Of a stretch of 64,000 nucleotides of DNA, positions 13,801-26,107 are shown piece after piece. This DNA is from Lepidurus packardi (lineage: Eukaryota; Arthropoda; Branchiopoda; Notostraca; Triopsidae), in the NCBI GenBank assembly GCA_023053545.1, contig JAKZAN010000005.1:3038001-3102000 (forward strand), in the 5' to 3' direction. A model generated the notes under the pieces. It had not been told where the DNA came from, did not search any database, and saw only the letters and a program-made list of their open reading frames with translations. The position numbers and the translations under genes are program-made. Positions within the stretch are counted from its first letter, which is position 1; every line of letters starts with the position of its first letter.

Positions 13801-16800
13801 TTCGTCCTCCCTTGCCAAATTCCAAGACTTCCCTATTGTGATTGAAGAGGAAGATTTGTGAATGAATAGAAAGTCTGTTCTTTCATCCTTCCCATTCATT
13901 CGACGTCCTAGACGCCTGTAAAATATTTCATTTTCCCCCCTTGATGTGCGAGAGGTGCGTATCCGATATCGTCTTTCCATGCCATTCTTTTTACTGTAAA
14001 AAAATCTTCTGCTTTCGGGTTCTACTTTTTTTTTTTCTGGTATTCCCGAAGTCGTCAACATGGAAGAAGGATAAGATGCCTATGGGAGGATATTTGTAAC
14101 ACTGAGAAGGAAGAAGCTGGTCTTCGTTTGGTCGGACAACGGACCCATGGGTTTCATTTTACCCTTTAACATGTGGCTCATCATTTAGCATTTTCTTTCT
14201 CTTTCACTGTTCCTTTTCTCACAGCCTTCAGCTTTTGGCATCAGCGAAAGCTCGGCATAGCCACGTTACAGCATAACGCGTCCCTGTTTTTTTTTTAATG
14301 TCATCTGGAGCCATCGTTTTCTGCTCTGATTTCCCAAGCTCATTTGCATAAGCTTTCCCGCGCTCTCGCGTGTTTCTACATGTTTTCCGGCAGTGTGGAA
14401 GAAGAGGACTGTGCGGTCTGGCAAAGAGAATCTCCAAGTAATCCTCTCTAACGACACTACCACAACGGGCAGAAAGAACTGCAGATGCCTGGTGCTGAAT
14501 GGCGTGTGTCTTTTCCCCCGTGTGGACGTATCTGCGAGTCTTGTGTGCGATGGTTCGACTGGGATTCCGGTCACAACGCGTGCAAGTAAGCAAGGGGAAA
14601 ACGAGCGACGACCAAAACGGTGCATTTCTTGCCTGGCGGGCGTTGCCATTTTCCGCAGTTGTATACATACGGGAAAGGCAGGTCCACGGACCACGGCGAC
14701 AAGGGACGGCGTCGACGCATCAGCTGTGCGACGCCGCTGACGCGAAAACGTGCCTCATCTTGGAGAGCCAGGAAAAAGGAAGACGGTCGACGCCCTTTTA
14801 AAACCATTGAACACTAGCAGATCGCAGTCTGTGTCCAGAGGTGTTGGACGCCCTTCTGGGCTATACTTGTTCACCGTGCACTTTTGCTCGCGAATCACGC
14901 TGGGCACAATTCATATTGCACAGTTGTGAGAGTTCGTTTTCTAAGTGCTGTACAGAACGAGAAATTTTGAATGGGAGCAATGCCAAGTCGAAGAGTAGAC
15001 GTTGAACAAAGACTTCCATTGAGTCCCGCTCTTTTTTCGTGAGAATATTCCTTAATACGGACATATTTGCTACTGGGGCTACGCCTGTATTTCGCTTGCA
15101 CAAACTAAAGCCCGCCAGAACGACGACACAACCATTCCCAGAGGAGAAGTATATATACTTACGTTTTTATTTATTTTTTTGAAAAGGGACTGTCTTGCTT
15201 AATGAGTTTTTCCCATGCAGAACGTCACAAAATTAATGCTCATGTCTTTTTTTAATTTAGATTGTTAGACTTTGTCAAGCCTTCAAATGAGTGGTTTCGT
15301 TTTTTGCTCACTTTCTGTGATGGTCCCTCTCGCTTGTTTTTATCATCATATATCCTGGCTCTGGCACTGATAGTCGAACGCTTGCTCCAGATTACGTTTT
15401 ATCATCGTTCACCACATGTGACAGAGGAGTCGGCCATTAAAGGCGGAGGAAAGAGCTCAAGTTAGGGGGGAAGGGGGACTTTAGTGGGTTAAGGGCGGGT
15501 GAAAAACTAAGGCGAGAAAAGCCAGAAGGGAGACGGACTGGCGATTAAATGAGGTCATCCCGCATATCCGGGGACTTCATTAAATCGTGGTGGAAAGAAA
15601 TTAATTTAATTTCGTTTCGTTCCTAATCCCGAATAGCCCCGTCTGAAAACGCTTTTTTAGTATTTTGTTTCCCTTCCTTCTTTCTTTGCATTCGGGGTGA
15701 GAAAGAAAAGGGAGATGTGAGCTCGAAAATAAGGTGGTGGATGCAGTCTTGTTTCTCTGCCATGGCGTCCACGTGATCGTCGCTGTGCTCGCTTTTGTTC
15801 ATAGATCAGGCATTGGGGCGCACCGTAATCCACAAAGGGGGCGTTACAGATGTCTTCGCCTACCTTGAAAACCTCCTTTCCTAGGCAACCTAAAGCCTAG
15901 GATAGACACCACCTTTCGACGTTTTTACCCCCTCACCACTCCTGGGTGGGAGTGGGATACGGCACAAGAGTGAGGTGGTACAGGGATCATTGGCAACCCC
16001 ACCCACCGGCGCTTTCGCTTGTGCATGAGTGCTGCTATACGCAAGTCGAACCCGCCGGGGCCATACCAAAGAACAACCAAACCTCCCCACACGGGAGTCC
16101 GAAGTTTCAGTACGATCGATAAAGGGAGCGGCCCCCTTTCCATTCCACGCCGTGTACCCGGCTCGTTCTCGTTGTTGCCCTGCTTTTCTCCCTTTTTAGT
16201 CTTGGTTTTTGCTTCGATGCGTTCTCACTCCTGGTTGCAATCACGCACCCTGAATTCGCCACCACCACTTCTTACTTAGTCATCCATCCAAAAAAGTAAG
16301 ATACCATTCTTGTTCACGGCCATTACACCCCGGCCAGTCGCATTTGCGTACAACGCGAGCCAATTTTCTTTCAGTACGTGGGTATAAGATACCTTATATC
16401 ACGCATTCATAGATTCCTCCTCCCAGTCTCATCGCACGGCCCGTGTGAGCCAAGCCCCAGTCATAGCATAGCAGTGGGAAAAGAACAAGTGTGCCTAAAC
16501 GTGGAGTGAAATCCTAAAGTGACATTGCCAAAGTGAAGTACAGTTCTTCCATTAGTACGCTTCAAGATTATTTTTGAAACTTTCGGTGTTTCAGTTGTTA
16601 GCTGCGTCGGTTTAGGGACTTAGAGCTAAGATTACTGGGGTGCAAGGCATTTTTTTAGGGTTCTAATAGATTCCATCGATTTTAGGTATAGGTTTGAATA
16701 ATAGGCTGCAGGACAAGCAGCTGCTTTTTCGAGCAGGAGGGCTTGGATGTCGGGATGAGATGGCGGGTATCTTGTATATAACATTTCACCCCGCGGATTC

Positions 16801-16896
16801 GGCAGCTGGAGCACGACCCTTGACCCGCATAGTGGTTCGAAAGAAGGAGAAGAAAGGGGGCATGGGGGAAGGGAGACATTCATAAAGTATACGGGT

Positions 16897-16930
16897 GGTG
16901 GTGATGGTCCATGCCAGGGCCATCACCATC
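16897..16930. repeat. Short inverted repeat (hairpin)
   Basis: TGGTGATGG at 16899-16907 is mirrored by CCATCACCA at 16920-16928 with a 12-base loop. One wobble and one further pair extend the stem to 11. It is isolated in the gene-free region and its function is unknown. Confidence 0.35.
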
Positions 16931-18275
16931 AGCCAGTACTCTTTGCTCTCTTCCACACCCAGATGCTTGCTTCACTGTGCCAGTAGCATACACAGTTAGT
17001 CGTTGGAAGTGAAAGACTAGGTTTCTAAACATCGGCCAGGACGCACAAGTTTATAGTATTTAGTTAAGTCGTCTTCTCAAATCGTCGCCCCCTTTTTCCC
17101 CCCGACACCGATCCTATCTTAATGAAGAGTAAGTCCTCCCACTTTAATGGGAAACCACTCCGTTGTAGATTCACCCGTCTGGCGGGTAGGATCGAGTTTC
17201 GGACGGGGACCAGCTAGAACCTATGGACGCACAACGTCAGAATCTCTGTTGGCGTGGCGGGTGTTTATCAGTCCAGGGCAACCAGAAGAGAGAAGAGAAA
17301 ACCAACAGTGAAGGACCAGACTACTAAACCTATCCCTTCCGAAGCTGCAGCATCCTTTTTCTGGCCATAACTTGTTTCCCCCCTCCGTTTTGCTAGTTCA
17401 CTATTTATTTTCACTCTTCCATCATTTTGAAACGTTCGACGAGACGGCTCTGCAGCGCTTCTTTCGCACGTTCGTGATCAAGTTGCGTCCTTGTGTAAAG
17501 GAAGTATTGAACCGGGAGTTTCGTTCCCAATTTGTCCACATTTCTTAACCGTGTATTTCCTTTCCTGTGTCGCATTTAATTTTGTTTTATTTTGGATTGT
17601 CTAATTTTCCCAATTGGCCATGCAAATGAAACTTGGTCACCCTGTCCCTCGCGTTCCCTTATCATTCACCAGTCCGGTTGGAATTCTGTACACTGGACGG
17701 AGAACTGATAAGGGCATGAGAGGGAAAACGCTCTACAAGTTTTGAACCGTTAACCATTTATGAAGTTCGTGTTAAGTAAGGACGACGTACATTACTATAA
17801 CTTGTCGTGCTAATGTGGTTTTAGGTTTGATGGAGCTGAAAAGGAGTAGTCAGAGTTGGGGGCTGGCAGCAAAGTCCAACTCGTACCAGACGTGAAATTC
17901 TTAAAAGGATGTCTGGGGAAATGGGAGGGGAAAGGCGTTATCTGAGATTGGTATGAACCATAATGGGTCATGACACGTGGCTTGACAAACGCCGGAATGT
18001 CTATTAAAGCCTGTGATGTCCGGAAATGAAATTTTCACTCAGTGATGGGGAAGGAAGAATGATATGTGAGTTCGGCGACTTTGGATGTTCGAATTCAATG
18101 AGCGGGATACCTTAACTTGCTTACGGATCTCGTGCGTTCGTTCTCCTTGCTTATTAATGCAACAGGCTTGTCAGCTTGGGATATCTTTCTGTATTGAATG
18201 GATGTAAAACCAAGTAAACAATCAGTTTGAACAATACAAGAAAAAAATGCGGAGCGACTATGTTTTTCTTTTATC

Positions 18276-21249
18276 TCAGAGTGTCGGCAAACATTGTAGC
18301 AAAATATCTTTCAGACGTCTCCGCAACGCATCATCCTGGCAGAAGATATGTGTCGAACTGGCATCCATTTGGATAAGAGTGTCTTCCCTTGGCTGTGGGG
18401 ATTCAAGATTAACAAAAAGTGGTACTTAAGTAATTGCCTTATGAAATTTTGACAGGGAATTTACCAGATGCACCAGCACTCCTTCCGGACCTTCTTCCAC
18501 TTTAGCATCCGTTAACCCATTGTAATTCAATTTCTGCACCAACTGGGTCACGTCAAGGGGACCCCACGGATATTTCTGTTCGCTACGATGAGGGAATCGG
18601 TCCAGTTTATCTTTACCCTCGCTGCTTTCGTAAACCTAAACAGCCCCAATGTAAATTATCAGAAAAAGGTGTCTTTCCACCTCGGGTTATAAGCTAGCGA
18701 AGGGGAGAGAAAAAATAAGGAAAAGAACTTATAATACTGTACGTGTAACGTATGACGATTGTCCTGCGAGGCGAGTCGACCCGTTACCGTGGTAGCAGCA
18801 TGTCCAGGCTTAATAGAAGTTGGTTGTAATTGAGAAGCCAGTGCCGGATGCAAGAACAATTTTTCCTGTTTCCGTTTTAAGGGCAAGCTGATAATGTCGT
18901 AGGGCTTCAAAGGCAAACAAGAAACCTCCTAGGCATGGAGTAAATCCTCTTTATGTACGGTCCGAAAAACGTATGTGTACTTTAAATTTTACCGTTTCAA
19001 TAACCAAGTCATTCCGTAGAGGGGCGGATAAGGGCGGGGATAAATACTGTTCAGGGAGCAAGAGAGTTTGAGGTTTCAAGTCCCTGATCAATTTGTTTGC
19101 TTGAGAAAAGTTCAAGCTCGTATCGATAGGGCAATAGACAGCCTTCATGGCTAAAGGCTGGTAAGGCGACAGCGCTTCCAAATAAGGAAATTCCGGTTCT
19201 GTTCAAATCCAAAAATAAAGCAATCGTACAGCACAAAAGAAATAAATAACTAGGCTTAGGCTTCTATTCCGTCCAAAAAAAAAAAAAAAACTACCAAGCG
19301 AAGTAATACCAAGCTGGACTTGCGTACCAATCCGGGGTAAGAAAGCCACCCGTTCAGTTAATGCTTATTACCATGACAGCCTAAGTAACGCTACGAGTCC
19401 CCGCTTGAGCTTACGTGAAATGTTGATAGTTTTTATTATGGACGGAATGCTACGTGATTAATTTACTAATTATACCTGTAAACACAATCGTATTGGATGC
19501 GTTGCCTCCCCATTGCTCCAAGAAATGGACAACATCACCATAGCGTAAGCTTGGGTGACCACAGAACAGGACGCACGGCTATAAGTGACAGAAGGGGGAG
19601 AAAAAATACCGAAGAATTAATGAGCGAAGGTCGGCGAGTGATCTTCCTCACTTACTTGGCGATATTCATTTGTGAAATTCTCCTCGTGCAAATACTTGAA
19701 GTGCTTGAGTCGATTATTCCTTACGAGTTGAGCATGAGGAAACGGTTCTTCGGGCAGATAAACTTTGTTCTGTTTCCCTGAAGATAGCCTGAAGAGAAAG
19801 AAAAGTTTGACAGGCTTATAAGAAGTTGATTAGCAAGTTGAAATTGTAGCTTTTAATTATACCATTCTGCAAAAATGTTTGAATACGCCAAGGAGCTCTC
19901 AGCGACCGGAGATACAAAGAACAGAGGAATCTGAGAAAGGTTGGAACTGTCCAAATGAGACGACAGACATTCAAATAAGTCGTAGACGACGCCGGACGCG
20001 TAACAAGGCACCAAAACGTTCCCTCCGCCACGTAAGGTTAGCGCTAGATTTCGATCATTAGTTTTAATTTGAAGAAGAATCCTTTCACTTGCCTACTGCC
20101 ATGCAGAATTCTCCGAGCATGGAATCCGGATTAGCAGTGGGTGTCTGCGTCAAACCAGTCAGGATAAGTAAATCCGAGTGTCGTAGGGCGCTCTGATCCA
20201 TGGGCCTGCGGTAATAACAACGTTGTATATTAAGCCTATTTTAGTGGTTCTAGGATTTGTAATACCGAGGGTGCGTCGTTAACGTGGAAGTTCCACTAAC
20301 ATATGCAATCTTTTGATATCCTGAATTAATTAACCAATTACAGCTTCCTAAACAGTACCCTGAACTAACGGGCGTCAGTTGTAACGCACCAAATACGTCC
20401 TAAAAGACAATTATGACAAAGGTTTATGACTGCAATTCGACACGCAGCCCAAGTAATCATCATCTTACGATCTTTTCGTTGAAGCCCACCATCTGAACTT
20501 TGGAAAGTGCTGGATTTACCGTCTTCATGTCGTAGAGCGCTCGCCAGGTGTGTGGTCGCAAGATGTCGCAGAACGGTGGAGGCAAACTTTGCCAATACTT
20601 TTTCCAACGCGCAGCTCGACGAGGCTTTGGGATCCTCTGAATGTAGTGGACAAGCTCTTCCATATACAACCTTTGCAAGACAAGTTAGGACGCAATAAGT
20701 AAATAGTACTAACGGAGCGTCTAATACCTTCCAATTTGGAGGGTGGGCTCTGTCGCATAAATCCGTCCTTTGAAGCCTGTCTCTTCTGTTATGAACGGCA
20801 AGGCGAGCATACATGTATAGTTTGAAATGAGAATTGCATCGATTGTTGAGTAATCTATGACTCCGTCCTGAGGAGCTGCAAATGCTAGCTGGCTGTCAAG
20901 GAAAAGTCTCCCTGAAATAGGGTTTTCTTTGAATTCCTATTCAAGAACAGAATTATGGGTCAAAAGAAGTGAGCATGGCTTAGAATGTATAAACATACTC
21001 CCTCCAACTGGGCATCATTGATTTCTTTAGGCGTCCAGTTTGGTAATGAAGACAATTTTCGACTCGGCACGAGAGGTAATGGCAGGTAATGTAATGCAGA
21101 AGAAGAATCCAATCCACAATCCAACATTAACGTGATATCTTTGAAATGAAATATGTAGCAAGGCTTGTTTGGATGTGCGGATAAGCTATACTGAAAGAAC
21201 AAAATATCAGTTTGACATTTCAAAATAAGTGAATACTAACTAGTTTCAT
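18276..21249 (-). CDS. INTS9: Integrator complex subunit 9
   Basis: INTS9 is a metallo-beta-lactamase/beta-CASP fold protein that pairs with INTS11 in the nuclear Integrator complex, which cleaves snRNA and promoter-proximal transcripts. Thirteen exons on the minus strand join in frame: 21241-21249, 20999-21190, 20728-20936, 20469-20670, 20266-20399, 20093-20205, 19863-20043, 19656-19788, 19476-19578, 18993-19198, 18743-18904, 18465-18635 and 18276-18392. They give 643 residues (human 658). The first exon is only ATG plus two codons (MKL). Conserved blocks: IMLDCGL-like (here [10 protein letters not shown]), [67 protein letters not shown]. The position of the catalytic HxHxDH motif reads SNYTCM, consistent with INTS9 being the inactive partner. 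Intron 6 is GC-AG (donor AG|GCAAGT at 20092). The gene is divergent from TPD52 and appears intact. Confidence 0.96.
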
Positions 21250-21632
21250 TTTTAAATCAGCGCCAAATCTAGCTGCTCTCCTGCTGTCCACTTAAATTAG
21301 CCTTCCAACAGGTACTGGAATCGATTTTTAACTTCAATTGGTCGATTCGATCTGGTTTTTCTTTAAATCGACTATTTTGTTTGGGTGACGTGGAAATCGT
21401 TCCGTCCAGATTAAAAAGCCTTGAAAGTTAAAGATTGCAACAATTTTCTGTTATAAAATGTAAGTAGCTTTAGCCAAACATTGTAAGGCAAGGTAAAACA
21501 CCTCGCCGTTGTATTTGTCAACAAAGTATACTGATCAGATACGAGTTTACGTTTGGGGTTTGGCTTCGCCCCTGTTTTGTTTTTGTAGTTTTATAGGTGC
21601 AGGCGCAGTTCAACATTTTCTAAACTTACAAC
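21250..21632. promoter_or_regulatory. Putative divergent promoter region between INTS9 and TPD52
   Basis: Fewer than 400 bases separate the INTS9 ATG from the proposed TPD52 ATG on the opposite strand, so both upstream regions must overlap here unless either gene has a distant 5' exon. The stretch is AT-rich and no TATA box or initiator stands out. The call is from geometry alone. Confidence 0.45.
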
Positions 21633-24544
21633 ATGAGCATCCCGAACACACCAGGCAAATATTACTTTGTAGCATACGCAAGTACTGTCTCTATGTATAC
21701 GGTATGTTATTTTATTATACAGGTAGCGATAATGGCTATGATCCATTGGGCACCCCAGAAGGAGAGATACCCATGAGTGCGTCATTCATGAATTTATCAG
21801 CTGAAGAGCAAGCATTGAAGAAAGAGCAATGGAAGAGTGAACTGGCAGAGGTAGGAAACCAGACAAAAAAATGCTCAAAAGAAAAATTACTTTAGAATAT
21901 TACTGTCAATATGTGATTTATTAGTTGGAATACGAGATCCAAACCATTCGTCAAGTCTTGGCTGCCAAAACGGTGAAGGCTCAGGACCTAAAGCGCAAAC
22001 TTGGTATTAGCATATGGCGCGAGCTACAAGATGATGTTTCTCAAGGCTTTAAGAACGTGAGGGATTCTACCACGTAAGTGGATCCGCTATTATTTTCCTT
22101 TCAAATTTTAACTGTTGCCATCTGCTGGTGCACCTTATGTATGGACTGTCTCTGATTTTTTTTCTTTTTATCATCCGTCTCGCTTTTTGTAATTACGTTT
22201 GGCAAGCACCTTTCGCTCCTGGTTTTCAGTTCTGTATGTATGCTTTACAGGTATTATTTTTTTACTGCCTTGCAGGGTTCATACCATTGAGGAGAAGGTA
22301 GAAGAGGTTTCTAAAGCCATTGCCAGCGCACCTTTGTAAGTCACCGTTTTTTGTGCTTTATTTTGCTTCCAGCTACTTTATGTTGTCGCCACAAGCCTTC
22401 TTTTTACTTTCCATTCAAACTCAACCCAGTTCCCTGCCTGAATTGAATGCATGCCTGCTCGCGTTTCACGCTTGTATAATAGGCTAGGCCCACACATCTG
22501 ATTCTACCAACTTTCAAATTGGGGTAAGCGTGTCTTCGACGCAATCGCATTTCCTTGTATTATGTTGCGTTTGCGTGGTCCATCTTCCCCGTTCAGCGCC
22601 CTCTTTCCCAAGCGGTTTGACTTTTAACGTGAGCGTCGCGAGGACATCAATAGTAGTAAGACGGTATCCAGCTACGACTTTCGTCCAAACACTGTAATTT
22701 AATTAGTTAAGAGTTGCCAACTCCCTAACGAAGCAATGGACGCTGCGAAGGAAATGTAAGTTGACGCACTTTAAATTCTGGCTCGAACTTGTTCCCCCCT
22801 CCATACCATTACGCTCTCACGGTTTCCTTAATCCCACGTTACCCAGTTGCAGGAGGGCAAAAGGTTCGAAACCAGTTAGTATGAACGTTGATATTTCGGT
22901 TATTTTACCCGTTTCACTGTGCTAATTGGGCGAAAAGAGGGTTTTCGTATTAAGAAATAATCTTTTAGCGAAGCTTCTGGAATAATCTGGAAAAAAACAG
23001 AGATTTTTCTTTGTACATTAACCCGCTTTTGGTATTGATTTTGTACAACCCGCGCGTTCCCCCCTTCTCATACTTTTCAATCGAACGTCTTTTTCGATTT
23101 TTTTGCTGGAACATAGCTTCCCTTCTCCCTAAACCTATGCACACAGGCGTCCTAGATCGCTGTGCCAGTTGATCCAGGTGACAGGTCTTTAATCCGTCCA
23201 TCAGGTTGAAATAGGTTGCATGGGCAGTAGTACTAATTGACGGAACCCATCAAACCTGGTCCCCAAGTCGTTTACACGTACCCAAATCCTTTGGTTTTTC
23301 TTTACGAATGCAGCACATACCAGTGGCTATATTGGGGGCCTCATATATATGGGTACGTGGAATCCCATATCAAGGTACGTTATGGATATCTGCGAGGCTT
23401 CAGTTGCTGGCTGGAGTAGTTCAATGGGACATTTCTTAGCAGAATCTCAGAGGGAGTGGGATGCTGGGAGCATATAATGCAACGTATTGATCTGGCCAAG
23501 GCTTCCAGCATCAGCCTCCGCATTCTCATTCCCGACACCCTTCCGAACTCGAGATCGCAAAGTCTGGTACAAAGGATTATCCTCTTTTTTTTATTTTTTT
23601 TTGCCTATTCTGAAGGCAAAAGTTATAAAATTGCAAAAAAATGACTGACTGTAACATTCTCGGACTGCAAATGTATTGCTGTCTTTGTTTTTTGACAAAT
23701 GCTTGCAATTGAGAAGTTTCTGTGCATGTCTGGGAAAAGGGTGTATGATTTTATTATTATTTATTTATGCTATTTTTTCTTAATGGAAACATTTGTCGCC
23801 CACGCTGGCTGTGCATACAAACGGAAGCCGGGAAAGATATACCGGCTTTATCACTCTGAAACGCCCACCCCATGCTTAAAACACGGTCTTTATTAAGTTG
23901 TTGCTTTATCCCCATGCTACAGCGGCACTTTTGAGAACAAGTGCGATATAGATACATGAAACGCTTTCTGCTCTCTCCGTCTCTCGCTTACAATGGAGTC
24001 CTTAAAAACGCTTCTTTTACACGATGACTCTTGCCCTTCACTAATAACGCAATTGTCCACCTAAACCCAGCGGCAAAGAAGAGTGCTTTCTAAAATGCTT
24101 GTTCTTGTATATCTTCCGGTTTCAGGTACCAGAAAACGGAGTCTGCCCTGAAGACAACTGCTGAAAAAACTACATCCTTTTTGGGTGGTTTGGGAACCAA
24201 CCTGAGTGCTAAATTGGGCCAGGTGAAGAACTCTGAGACTTTTAAATCATTGGAAGAAAAGATGGGATCAGCGTACGTGAACGTGAAGGTAAGAAACATC
24301 GCATCCCTTTTATTTTTCTTTAAATGTCTACTAAGCTAAAACATTTTTCGCTAATTCTTGTTCTTTCTTTCTTTTCTTCTTCCTTTTTCAGTCCAAAGTA
24401 GTGACTTCGCGATCCAATTCCAGCCACGACTTGGATGAAGCTCTGAAAGAAATGGAAGGGCAGAGGGCAGCTCCCGCATCAGCCACGCCTACTTCAACGC
24501 CTACGACCACGCCTACGCAGCCTGATAAAACCATTATATCTTAA
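21633..24544 (+). CDS. TPD52: Tumor protein D52 family (TPD52-like coiled-coil protein)
   Basis: D52 proteins are small cytoplasmic coiled-coil proteins linked to vesicle trafficking and lipid storage. Exons: 21723-21850, 21925-22073, 22276-22335, 24126-24288 and 24392-24544, ending with TAA. Seen: the start of the coiled coil (LSAEEQALKKEQW, LEYEIQTIRQVLAAK, LKRKLGI), then YQKTESALKTTAEK and NSETFKSLEEKMGSAY, matching the TPD52 core, and an Ala/Thr/Pro-rich tail. The start is uncertain. ATG at 21633 gives a short exon 21633-21654 whose phase fits 21723 through a GC-AG intron (224 residues in total); ATG at 21774 within the next exon is an alternative. Exon 22276-22335 (60 bases, in phase) can be skipped without changing frame, so it may be a cassette exon. 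A 1.8-kb intron (22336-24125) separates it from the C-terminal exons. Confidence 0.92.
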
Positions 24545-26107
24545 GGAGCAATAACGACCTCACTTGTGGAAGTCGTACTGTAACCGCCCACTTCCCAGCA
24601 AAAGACGAGTTTTATCAATAAGTCGTTATATTTTCTCTCCAACCCCCTCTTCTATTCATGATTTCACCCACACCTTTTGCTGAATAACACCTACGCCTTT
24701 GTGCGGACTACCTGTATGCGGCGTTTTTCCTGACAGTTGGGGTTAAACGATTGCTGCCGATGGTGTCGTAATTGTATGGAGTTTTGAATTTCTATGGTTC
24801 AGTTGGTTCACTTTACCAAATTTGTCGTCCTTCATTCTGTCCCCTTTCCTTCTTTAGTTTCTTCCGCAACTGCGCGTTCTTCTATCTAATGTGATAGCTG
24901 TTTGCCGTGACTGAGGCATTTTTTGTATTTTTTTGTAAAGATCATAGTTACGTATTTTTTTTTATTGGAACTAATGTAATGCAAAACATTGTGTGAAAGC
25001 GTTAGATTTGTAGGGAAGGTTCATCGTGCATGGAGGGGGACTATTATATTTGCAAGGTACGAGCGTAATTTCCAGATTGCTATCTAACTTATTTAACTTC
25101 CTTGTCCTGCCACATCGGAATTTATTCTTTAAGGAAACCTTAGCGAAACTTAACGATCATATTCTAATGGCCGGTCTTGATTTATGGTGGTGAGTTCACA
25201 TGGAAACAAATTCCGTTCTTTTATAGAGTCTGTTTAGCTTTTCTTTTACAAAAGCGTAATCTGCGTGTTCTGTTTTGCTGCCCAAGTGCAAAGGCAACAA
25301 GGGAAATAAAAGCTAGTTAATGGAAAAATTGCTATTGTCCTTCACTTAAAGCGTATTACGCAACAAAGTAATCCAGCTTAGAGGCCGCTTAGAATTAGTA
25401 CACATTCAACATGATGAACCGTATGGAACCGTTTCGGAGTAGCAACGTTGGTAGACTCTTCCTCGCAAATTCTGGAAGAACTACGATTCCTGGAATCTAA
25501 CCCAACAACGTTGTTAGCCAGCAAAAATTGCAAACCTGCTGGCATATATTCCGTATAGTTCACTGTCAGAAGGCTCTACCCCGGGAGAATTACAAAAGAA
25601 ATTAATTGGCACATTTTTTGCACAAACAGTGGCATTTACGTCTCCAGACAACCGCTCTTCCTGACAGAGGGTCATTATTGCGGTAAATGAAAAGAAGCAT
25701 GTCTTGGAAAGTATTAGTCAGCTGTGCTCCACAGCAACAATCCTACTGTACTTGGAAATGACCTGGGCCGAGTTCCTCGAATAGTGTGCCCGGATACGAG
25801 GTCAAAACAAGCCTTTTACTCATGCACGTTTTCTGGGGACTAGGCATGCTTGTATGTATTTCTTCATGTTTCCCTTTTTTCCATACAGACTCAACTTTCA
25901 GGGACAGGACTTTCCTTGTCTTTCTCTTATTCTCAGCAACCGTCGGAAGTCCAACGTTGGTGGAGGCAGCTCTGAAGGCAGCACGCTTGTTAAAAGCCCG
26001 GAACCATCTGTAGAAGACCAACAGTTGATCGCCAGATTCAAAGGTGGAAAACCTACCATACAGTTGAAAGCTTATATTTCAGTGAATATTGCAATACCCC
26101 CTTAACA
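24545..26107. other. Intergenic region, no gene seen
   Basis: About 1.56 kb between the TPD52 stop and the first possible LEA exon. AT-rich, with only short open frames. An open stretch at about 25920-26100 was considered as an extra exon but has no matching phase with its neighbours. Confidence 0.5.

Larger units (their letters stand above)
1914..18275. other. Long stretch without a supportable gene
   Basis: About 16.4 kb between the RFC1 stop and the INTS9 stop. Open frames reach at most about 150 codons and overlap on both strands. They show no recognisable domain and no chain of exons with compatible phases, unlike the genes on either side. The sequence is rich in pyrimidine and purine runs, with short GA and CA simple repeats, poly(T) tracts and a few hairpins (3122-3165, 16897-16930). 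A somewhat CG-richer patch lies near 14550-14820. Untranslated exons, distal enhancers or a non-coding RNA could be hidden here; nothing in the sequence alone proves one. Confidence 0.6.

Noticed and set aside
14228..14817. Cluster of overlapping 65-146-codon frames on both strands in a CG-richer patch
   Set aside because: The frames overlap in four phases, have no recognisable domain and cannot be spliced together. They are best explained by locally low stop-codon density.
19816..20031. 71-codon minus-strand frame beginning [10 protein letters not shown]
   Set aside because: It overlaps INTS9 exon 7 in the wrong frame; the true frame reads [16 protein letters not shown].
25860..26105. Open stretch containing a Gly/Ser-rich NVGGGSSEGST segment, considered as an alternative TPD52 last exon
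   Set aside because: The acceptor phase does not fit the TPD52 donor at 24288, and the downstream end has no suitable stop or donor. The resemblance to the TPD52 tail is only low-complexity.
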